Source: Hsuehochloa calcarea (lineage: Eukaryota; Streptophyta; Magnoliopsida; Poales; Poaceae). Taken from it: a DNA stretch of 64,000 nt. This document shows positions 56,263 to 64,000 of the stretch, piece by piece. The notes beneath the pieces are model-generated. The model searched no databases. It was not told the origin of the DNA and saw only the letters and a list, made by a program, of their open reading frames with translations. A program made the translations under genes and the position numbers. Every line of letters begins with the position of its first letter. Positions within the stretch are counted from its first letter, which is position 1. The stretch lies in contig CM070605.1 in NCBI GenBank assembly GCA_036346395.1, positions 3,162,001-3,226,000 of the forward strand. Reading direction: 5' to 3'.

Positions 56263-59200
56263 TTATGGCGCGAGGTCCCAATCCTTCACCTGGGCAGCCC
56301 ACTCAGCCAGTTCCTCTTCGGAAGACCCGAAGGCAACAAGATGGTTATATCCCTCCATCGCCCACGTAAACAACTCCCCGTTGGAAGCACCGAGGCGCAC
56401 AAGGCACTCGTACGCTAGCTCGGCCTCCCGCCCTGAACGAGGCGCCCCCTGTCATCAACCACGCTCGGGCATTCCGAGGCAAAAGCAACGCCTCGCCCAG
56501 CCTAGAAGGTGTGAATCTCAGCACGCCCTCGGGCGGCCTGGCCCTCGCGGAAGTGCCAAAAGCGCTCCATGGATCCCTCTGGGTTACGACGCTTCCATCG
56601 CTGCCACCAGGCCCCACGATACACAACCCCGCGATAGCAAAGTTGTAGAGGCCAGGTGGGGTGAGCGGGACACTCAGGGCGCGCGGGGCGCTCTGGCCGA
56701 GCGAGGCTCCCGGCCTTCGTACGGCGAGGCGGCACAATCACTTTCATGTTCCACCCTTCGGAGGGACGGATCCCCCGGCCGGCAGCCCGCCAAACCACCA
56801 TCGGTCGGTCCTAAGGAAACAAATGCAATCGTAGAACAAGGCGAATTCAAAACCAACCGTTTCATTCCAAAAATGGGAGTAATTACAGACTTGTCCCACC
56901 CAGGCACAGAAGCCGGAGCGGGGCGGGAGCAACAAAAAAAAGAACCCTGGCCTATCAAAACTACGACTCGAGGGGCAGTAGGGCGGAGGGTCACACCTTG
57001 TCACCCGTGGTGGCCCCCGCCCACCAGCGTCCTCGGGAGCATCAGCTGCCTTGCTCTTCGCCTTCCGCTCCAGCACCCGGCGAAGCGAAGCCATCGCAGC
57101 CTCGCGTCCCTGCGGCGCCCAGAAGGCCTGAGCGAAGGTATGTGTCGCCCTCCGCACCAATCGTTCGTCGGCGGCGACATCGAACGCTGAGACTACGGGG
57201 CAGGGAGCGCGCCCCGAGGGCGTCAACGTGCCCACAACCGCTCTTCTGCAGCGACAGGAAGGCCGCAGTCCAAGCGACTTTCACGCAATGATCGCCGTAG
57301 GCTTCAGCGGCTGGCTTTAAAATCTTGCCGCCCCGTAGATGGCGGTCCAACGTTCGATCAACCTCCGGGACGCGGTGCGTCCTCGACAGTGGTACGGTCC
57401 CCAGCGCAGTCATGGTGGTCTCCACCATTTCCATGGCATGCCAGACGGTATGCGACACCGACTCGAAGAGCTCCCGCTCTGCGGCGATCTCAACGTTCAG
57501 GTTCGCCTTAGCGCGACGAAGCGTCTGTACCTCGTCGCAAAGACCCAGCCGCTCCACCTCCAGCGCGGCCACCCGAGCCTCCAGAGCCTTCGTCTTCTCT
57601 ATGAGCTCGTCGCGCTCCGAGGAAAGCGCCTGGCTACGCGCTGGCGCGAGTCTACTCCGCCTCGATCTCGCAGATACTCCCGCATGATGTCCGCGTCGAG
57701 AGCGCCGAACAGCATCAGCGTCTACAAAAACATCGTCAGAAATGTGCAACCACATCAAGCAAAAGCAAATTTGGACTCACCCTAGCGGAGTTTGATTCGA
57801 TTAGCCGAAGCATCTCGCCCATCGGCATCTTCTCAAAGAGGCAGGACACGACGGGTGGGGCGGCAAAGTGGGCCACCTCCTCGCACATGGCTGCCGCACT
57901 AGAGCTGACCTTGTAGTCATTGGTACACAACAACCCAAGATCGACCGTAGGAGCGGCCCCGGAGGCGCCGACACCATCAACAATGCCGCACCCCCCGGCA
58001 CTAGAATGCTCGGCGCCCACACCAGAACCCCCACCCCCGAGGCATCGTTGAGGGCTCCTTAGCTCCCTTCACCTACAGTGCAAATGTAAGATACAGGTAA
58101 AAAAAACTCACCGGACGTCGACGGAGCATCACCAAGAACACCTTCCACCAGGGTGTCCTCGGTGCCCCGGCCGTATGCCCCCGAGGGAGTCCCGTCGGAG
58201 GACCCCTCGAGTGCCAAGCTAGCCACGCAAAAAGAACCCATCATACGAGCCGGCGGCGGCGAGCCACTAGAGGCCACCCGCTCGGTATGGCCCGAAGGGA
58301 CGCGGGCGGCCTTCGAAGGACGGGTTGGTGATGCATCGGCCGATCGCGGGGCGAGAGGCTCCGCCGGCCCGCCGCATTGCAAGGGCACAACGTCGATGGG
58401 CCCGGGGACGTTCAACTCTTCGGGCACCCGACCCTTACGCCGCTTGCCATCTTCAGGGTATGGCCGCTCCTCAAGGACGATGGCCGGTTCCAAGTACGCG
58501 CGGTTCAACCGCGCCTCGCGCACAACCAGCCCCGCTTCGAGTGCTCCTCGCTGGTATATGGACCAAGGAGCTGCTCCGCAGCACGGGCCGCTTTGTCTGC
58601 AGGGAGCACTGCAAAATCAAAGAAAACATCACTCGCGAACTCAACCATCCCACGGTACTACCACAGCGGCACCTACCACTCCGGCCCTCCGGCAAGCTGA
58701 GCGTGTGAACATCGTTAGCCTCCGCGCCGAGGTGAATGTCCCAACCTTGCGCGAGCGGCCATACCCGAAGCGCGCAGAACTCTTCCACCAGATCGCGAGT
58801 GGAGAGCCGCCACGTTACCGTCAAAAGGAGCTGAAGGAGCGACTCCTCCCTTGAGCTTAGCTCGATTTCCGGGGACGGGTTGAGCCGGATGGGCCCCCAG
58901 ACGACCGCAACCCATCATCCGAGGGAGACGTATGGTAGAACCATCGCCGTGTCCAGTCCGTCTCCCATCGGTTGCGGGAGGCGGGAGCTGGTAGGTACCG
59001 AAGGTAGCGCCCCTTCGGCTGAAAATTGACGCTCCCGAAGTTGAGCGTCTCGCCGGTCTCCTTCTTCTTCTTCGGCTGACAGCGAGCGTCATGAAGATTG
59101 GCGAAGAGCTGGCCCCGGCGGAGTGCATCACCCACTCGAAGACCCCGAGTTTCACAAGCGAATTCGGGGTCAACTGGGCTAGCTCCACCCGGTAGAGTTG

Positions 59201-59446
59201 CAGCACGCAGTTGACCAATCTCATGCAGGGAAGCCGAAGGCTGGCATCGAGGAAAGAGCAAAACAATACGGCCTCGTTGTCCCGGGGCGCCGGCACCGTC
59301 TCCAACCCGGTGGCTCATGCGAGGGAGAGATCCGCAATATTTCCCTCCTTCGCGAGCACCCGGAGCACCGCCAGTGTCACCAAGGACCGGCCTAACTCGT
59401 CTGCATGGGCTGCCGAAGCCCCCTCGTCTCGCAAGCGCTTCATCAT
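56263..59446 (-). pseudogene. E antisense gene (PF04195-like 'putative gypsy type transposon' protein), spliced
   Basis: Read on the - strand from the ATG at 59446: MMKRLRDEGASAAHADELGR; then, after a frame change, DASLRLPCMRLVNCVLQLYR and AQLTPNSLVKLGVFEWVMHS; then ETLNFGSVNFQPKGRYLRYL and RWETDWTRRWFYH. This is the conserved domain of the antisense ORF carried by RIRE2-type elements. Further on there are intron-like breaks with good donor and acceptor sites (about 58660-58610, 58113-58070 and 57785-57722), then a coiled-coil region (LSSERDELIEKTKALEARVA, AALEVERLGLCDEVQTLRRA). The tail is GELFTWAMEGYNHLVAFGSS then EELAEWAAQVKDWDLAP, with TAA at 56263. A TATA box lies about 90 bp before the start. 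Function is unknown; frame changes suggest this copy is dead. Confidence 0.72.
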
Positions 59447-59533
59447 CTAGCAGTAGGGCTTAGCAAAAGAACGAGCAAAAGGAAACGACGAGCAAAAGTA
59501 AAGCGATGCAAGACTGGGGGGCGCAACGCCCCA

Positions 59534-59541
59534 TATTTATA
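59534..59541 (-). promoter_or_regulatory. TATA box of the E antisense gene
   Basis: TATTTATA on the plus strand is TATAAATA on the - strand, about 88 bp before the antisense ATG, within sequence reading ACAGCTATAAATATGGGGCG. Confidence 0.65.
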
Positions 59542-59897
59542 GCTGTGCATGGTACACAAAACGACAGAGCGCAAAACACGAAGAGACGCAACGGTCCAGC
59601 AAGCGACGCGTGTGCCCTAGAGCGAACAGTCTCGCACCATTAATGAAGCGGCGTGACCCATTAAATGGAGCGCTGCACCCCACGCTGCGCCCCATTAATG
59701 AATCGTCACATCGCATTGAAGGCACAACCAACCAGTACCGGTCAAGGCCCGAAGCACTGGGCAACCCAGTGAGCGCTAGAAACAAGACGGTGCGAGAGAT
59801 CGCTTCGCCAGGCCGAAGGGGACAGTGTGCCTGAACCCTTCTGGAAGAACGGCGCGGTTTCAGCCATGGCGAAGCAGGACCTCGACCGCGAGGGGCT

Positions 59898-60723
59898 TGT
59901 CATAGGGACGACCCCACCGGCCACAACGCCTAGGCGAAGCAATCGTCAAAACCCGGGTAACAGACCCCGGGGTAGAGCCCCGCGAGGCCCGGAGCAGCAG
60001 GACCTCTAGGCCACCTCTGGGGTGGAACCGAAGCCTCCCTGAAGGGTCCCCGTAATCCCCGGAGTAGCAGCACCTCCGGGGTGGACCCGAAGCCCCTCCG
60101 AAGGGTCCCCACGATCCTCGGAGCAGCAGCACCTCCGGGGTCGACCCGAAGCCTCCCCGAAGGATCCCTGGAGCCCCGCGAGGCCCAGAGCAGCAGGACC
60201 TCTGGGGTGGACCCGAAGCCTCCCCGAAGGGTTCCCGCGATCCCCGGAGCGGCAGGACCTCCAGGCCACCTCCAGGGTGGACCCAAAACCCCCCCGAAGG
60301 GTCCCCGGAACCCCCACGAGGCCCAGAGCAGCAGGACCTCCGGGCCGCCTCCGGGTGGAACCCGAAGCCCTTACTAGTGATCCTGGACTGGAGGCACCAA
60401 CAGGATGGACCAGGCCCAGGAGCGCCCACCATGGACCAAGGCCTAGGCGTAGGGGGGAATATCCCTGCAGCCCCTACGCGCATAGTATTGTCATAGGGTT
60501 AGAAGGGTAATGTACAAGACCCTCTCACAAAGAACTATAAATAGGGGGTCAACCCCCTCCTGTAGAGGGGAGAAAAAAATCATCAACATGAATTCCCCGG
60601 AGTAGTAATAGTCATCTCGTTCTTGTCACTGGCTAGTCCCCTCTCCTAAGGATCCCCAGAGCCCTTCTAGGCTTGTCCGGGGTCCCCCTTCTCTTATTGT
60701 ATAGCTCGTTTTTTGCTACGACA
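59898..60723 (+). repeat. E 3' LTR
   Basis: 826 bp, starting TGTCATAGGGACG after a purine-rich CGCGAGGGGCT. It contains the ~60-bp array (about 59985-60370; unit CAGCACCTCCGGGGTGGACC then CGAAGCCTCCCCGAAGGGTC), an intact TATAAATA at 60536-60543 and the end GCTACGACA, then TGTAT. Confidence 0.93.
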
Positions 60724-61241
60724 TGTATTATCATAAGCACCATTGTAGTTGAGCTTCAAGAGCTTACCTGTAGTTAGAGGTAGCCAGATGGCCAGGCCGG
60801 TTCCAGGCACGACACTGTTGGCCCAGTCTAGACACCACATGACCCGCACTGTTCATGACCGGGCTGGCAAGTCATGAGAGCTTGGGTATGCACTCTGGGT
60901 GGAGGTCTGCGGGGAGGCAGGGGTGGAGGAGCGGCGACGCGGCTTGGCCGCTGTGCCACGGCGGCACTGCCGCTATGCCGCATGTGGCACGTGCAAGGGG
61001 GAGAGATGAGGACAGGGTGCCAGGTTGGGCGGGCACGACACGTTTAAGGCCACTGGGACCGTGTGGCATGGCATGGGGTCATTTTGCCCATTGGGGCCTG
61101 TTTGCGCACGGTGGGTCATGCCCAGCATGGCACGGCGTCGCCCATTTGGCTGGATTAGCCCTGTGATGTTCGGTTTTTTGAAAAATTTGATTTTTTTTTT
61201 ACTGTTTGGGCTTTAAAAATAGCTCAAAATCCCTATTTTTC

Positions 61242-61250
61242 TATAAATAT
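61242..61250 (+). promoter_or_regulatory. TATA box of the hAT transposase
   Basis: TATAAATAT followed by CACCCCCTC and a pyrimidine-rich AATCTCTCTTTC segment; about 300 bp before the first coding-like sequence. Confidence 0.55.
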
Positions 61251-61505
61251 CCACCCCCTCATTCAATACACATTCATTGCTTAATCTCTCTTTCGAATTC
61301 TGTTGTGCAAATTGAGATTCCTTGTAAGATAATTTGGCAAAATTCAAAATAATTATACCAAATTTAGGAAAATTCAAATTCCAACAAGAAGTCAGCAAAG
61401 AGGTATAATACTATTTTTTGCGTGTTTTATTGTTATTGTTTGTTATGCTAAGATGATAAAATAAGTGTAAGTTTCGATTTTTGCAGTTTTCGTTATGAAA
61501 AATTA

Positions 61506-63600
61506 GGATAGCTTTGCTCTTAGTGATTATGGACTTTCACTGAAGGACATTGCATCCATGGAGAACGTTGCTGCCTCAAACAAATTGGAGTTGTTACCGG
61601 AAGAGCAAGAAGGAGTTGCTTCATCAGGCTTTACGGCAGCATCTTCGTCAGCAACCACCGTAGCAAAGAGGTTGAGATCGTCTACGTCGGGAGTCTGAGA
61701 GAATTTCAATAGGACAACCAAGGAAGATGCACAAGGAAATCAGTTACCATATGTTGGTTGCAAAGATTATAGTCATTAATTGTCTGCAAAGTCTACAGGT
61801 GGAACGGGGCACTTGCTTAGGCATGCTACAAGATGTAAGGCCAAGCAATGATTGGTGATGAGGCAGACATAGCAGCAATACAATCCCAATGGTACAGTAC
61901 GTAGCTGGGACTACAATCCTGAGGTAGCCCATCAATCTCTATATCATTTAATTGCTTCTGAGGATTTAACGCTAGGTTTTTGGGAGTCTACTGCTTTCGA
62001 AACATACATTGGGATTGCACATAATCCTAGATTTTCTACTATTTCTAGTGAGACAACTAAGAATCTAGTAAAATACTACAATGAATGTCGTGATAAATTA
62101 AAGGATCTATTTAGTACGTGCACATTTTTGGTGGCCCTAACCTCGGATATATGGAGTGGTCGGGCTAGAGAGAATTATCTTAGTGTAGTTGCTCATTATG
62201 TTAATGACGACTGGGTAGTGGAGAAAATAATTATAGGTTTCAAAATAATTGATGTAGCACACATTGGTGAGAATATTACGGATTATATTATCAAAGTCGT
62301 GGAAGACTTTGGTCGTACAAACAAAATATTCTCAATTACTTTAAACAATGCAGCTTCGAACACTAGGGCCATAGACATTCTTACTTCAGTGTTGAGTACA
62401 TATGTCGATTCCTTCTTTGTACATTAGCGATGCACTTGTCATATTATTAACCTTATAGTCAAATACGGTTTGAAGATGTTGACTTCGTATATTAAAGCTT
62501 TTCGCGATGTGTTATCTTTTTTGAATAATTCTAACGCAATAATAGTAGCATGCAAGAACTTCTGCGGGGCAATGGATGTATGTCCAAGAAAGTTTAGTTT
62601 TGACATGCCAGTAAGATGGAACTCTACTTACTTAATGCTTACGAGCTTTTTACCATATAAGAGCATTTTTTCTATTTTTATTCAAAGGCACTATCAGAGC
62701 ACTGACGATACTCTACTATTGACTGAACAACATTGGTTCGTTGCTGAGAAGATACTTAAATTTTTAGAAAATTTTTATGAGGCCATTGAAAATGAAACAG
62801 TTTTACGAGAGGGTATTGTTGCTATGAAAAGTAAATACCTTAAATATTAGAGAGAAATCTCTTTCTTATATGCATTTGCATTTATTTTAGATTCTAGAGC
62901 TAAAATTCAATGATTTGCTAATGCTCTTGATCTTAGTGATGCTACAAGACTATACTATTCTAACTATTTTGCAGATGTTTGTTCTCGATTACATGAGGTT
63001 TTTTAAAGGTATAAAAATAAGTTCTAGGGAGTCCGTTTGCAACGACCTCCACTAGTACCCACCTTAAATTAATAAAAAGACAAATATGTGGTGCAAGATC
63101 TGGGGCTTAGGCTCTTCCTCCAGGTCCATGTCTTCTTCTTCTATAGCGGTACCTTCTCAACCAAGATCAATCTCTCACCCAAGAAGTGGGGAACTATCTG
63201 CCTATCTGGACAATGATACAATGGATTTCAATTCAGAAAGCTTTGAAATTTTGCAATGGTGGCATACTTATAAGTTTCAAAATTTTGCAATGGTGGTATA
63301 CTCATAAGTTTTGAATTTTTGCAATGGTGGCATACTCATAAGTTAACATATCCTGTGTTATCTATACTTATACGTGATGTGTTAACTGTTCCTGTCTCAA
63401 CGGTTTTCTCCAAGTCTGCTTTTAGTCTTTCTGGAATAATATTGGATGAGAGAAAAACACGTCTCACGAGCGAGATAGTGGAGATACTTCTAACTGTGAA
63501 GAACTAGGAACAAGCTGATTCACGAACACAACACCCTGTTAAAAAAAAATCTAGAGTTATCGAAGATGTTCGAAAATATGTACTAGACAACGACACTTAG
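61506..63600 (+). pseudogene. hAT transposase (zinc-finger BED / RICESLEEPER-like), broken
   Basis: The frame from about 61512 reads DYGLSLKDIASMENVAASNK, ending at a TGA near 61698. The BED finger remnant is STGGTGHLLRHATRC (about 61795-61840), with the first Cys pair damaged. The catalytic region reads EDLTLGFWESTAFETYIGIA, VALTSDIWSGRARENYLSVV and AHYVNDDWVVEKIIIGFKII; after a stop at 62427 it continues CTCHIINLIVKYGL, MPVRWNSTYLMLTSFLPYKS and IFIQRHYQSTD to 62850. The hATC dimerisation region is at 63190-63510: ELSAYLDNDTMDF, then LQWWHT..., TYPVLSILIRDVLTVPVSTV and RKTRLTSEIVEILL. It is interrupted by a 45-bp triplication and several stops, so no active enzyme. Plants also have domesticated members of this family, but the intact ends and stops argue for a dead transposon. 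Confidence 0.85.
63245..63345. repeat. Three-copy ~44-bp repeat inside the hATC region
   Basis: TTTTGCAATGGTGGCATACT then CATAAGTT occurs three times in direct repeat. The host motif LQWWHT is duplicated and knocked out of frame. Confidence 0.85.
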
Positions 63601-64000
63601 AACAAGGATGTATGTAGAGCTGTATGATGTACTTATTTTTCTTTACCAAGGTTTTCTCATGTTGAGTTTTTACTTGGCAAAGGTTTTAACGAGGCAACAA
63701 TTTGAACATTAATAAAGCTATTTATTATATTTTCAATATGCTTATCTCATTTATTACCATTTTCATATGTATTTCTGAATTCTACATTTTTTTTTGAATT
63801 TTCGGGCCAAATGTGCCCGAGCCAGCACGACACGGCCCGAAGTGCCGGCGTGCCATGCCTGGGCTAGCTCCCTAGCTCGTGGGTCAGAATGAAATGGTCC
63901 GATTACTTCACGGGCCTTATCGAGTCGTATCTAAACGAGTTGTGCCGTGTCGTGCTGCCCCGTTTGGCCACCACTACCTGCAGTAGGCAAATCCTTCGAA

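Larger units (their letters stand above)
27407..60723 (+). mobile_element. Element E: Tat/RIRE2-type Ty3/gypsy retrotransposon (outer host of the nest)
   Basis: The ends are TGTCGTAGGG (27407) and GCTACGACA (60723), flanked by the same 5-mer TGTAT at 27402-27406 and 60724-60728. Order: 5' LTR (split by D), a TGGCGCC primer-binding site, gag, protease, RT, RNase H, a second RNase H, integrase, three tandem-repeat blocks, an antisense gene and the 3' LTR. Integrase after RNase H is the Ty3/gypsy order; the dual RNase H and the antisense ORF before the 3' LTR are hallmarks of the Tat lineage. Without D it would be about 11.9 kb. Stops and frame changes in gag and pol show it is inactive. Confidence 0.93.
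60775..63976 (+). mobile_element. hAT-superfamily DNA transposon
   Basis: Imperfect inverted ends TAGAGGTAGCCAGATGG (60775) and, read inward on the other strand, TAGTGGTGGCCAAACGG (63976), 13 of 17 matching, are flanked by the 8-mers CCTGTAGT (60767-60774) and CCTGCAGT (63977-63984), one mismatch. An 8-bp target duplication is characteristic of hAT. Subterminal GC-rich repeats of GGCACGACA/GGCCCG type lie at both ends. The interior holds a degraded transposase. It is inserted about 40 bp from the right end of E. Confidence 0.85.

Noticed and set aside
1..64000. tRNA, rRNA or microRNA genes
   Set aside because: No cloverleaf with A and B boxes or rRNA segment was recognised by eye. tRNA-like matches are primer-binding sites of retroelements.

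Overview
This is plant nuclear DNA, almost certainly from a grass (Poaceae). It has spliced genes with GT-AG introns, no bacterial operons, and a dense load of nested LTR retrotransposons of types common in grasses (Sirevirus-type Ty1/copia, Tekay/Del-type chromovirus, Tat/RIRE2-type Ty3/gypsy with an antisense ORF). There are also a plant-mobile-domain (PMD) transposon, a hAT element and a MITE. Species cannot be fixed from the sequence alone. Only two host genes are supported.

Layout. (1) 1-5.6 kb: the 3' half of a FIP37 gene (the WTAP-type subunit of the plant m6A writer complex) on the + strand, five exons, with an internally deleted gypsy element in one intron and a (CT)n(CA)n microsatellite in another. 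The last exon may carry a one-base frameshift. (2) 5.6-21.3 kb: an old element bounded by inverted, AT-rich terminal repeats that carries a decayed PMD gene on the - strand. It was split by a full-length Sirevirus (8436-19236) with its two 1.8 kb LTRs, tRNA-Met primer site, gag, pol and several polypurine tracts. A palindromic MITE sits in a (TA)n tract near its right end. (3) 21.3-27.4 kb: a complete six-exon gene on the - strand for a 160-residue thioredoxin-fold protein, with a GC-rich 5' leader/promoter, then intergenic DNA.

(4) 27.4-60.7 kb: one four-level nest whose junctions can largely be read. The outermost is E, a Tat/RIRE2-type gypsy element (27407-60723, target duplication TGTAT). 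Its 5' LTR was hit by D, a gag-only non-autonomous gypsy element on the - strand (27564-48990, target duplication GAAGC). D's own 5' LTR was hit by F, a Tekay-type chromovirus (31582-48462) arranged LTR-internal-LTR-partial internal. F's first LTR was hit by G, a 3.15 kb solo LTR (34175-37323, target duplication TTTAT). E's 3' part carries three different tandem-repeat blocks and then a spliced antisense gene with its own TATA box. (5) 60.8-64.0 kb: a hAT element (60775-63976, 8-bp target duplication) with a broken BED/RNase H-like/hATC transposase.

Nearly all retroelement ORFs contain stops or frameshifts, so this is a graveyard rather than an active cluster. I see no defence system, biosynthetic cluster, CRISPR array, rRNA or tRNA gene. 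The most interesting items are the antisense gene of E, the readable insertion chronology, the F tandem structure with its deletion junction, the PMD element rebuilt across the Sirevirus, and the possible C-terminal frameshift of FIP37. LTR similarity, domain and repeat statements come from reading by eye; no alignment or database search was run.
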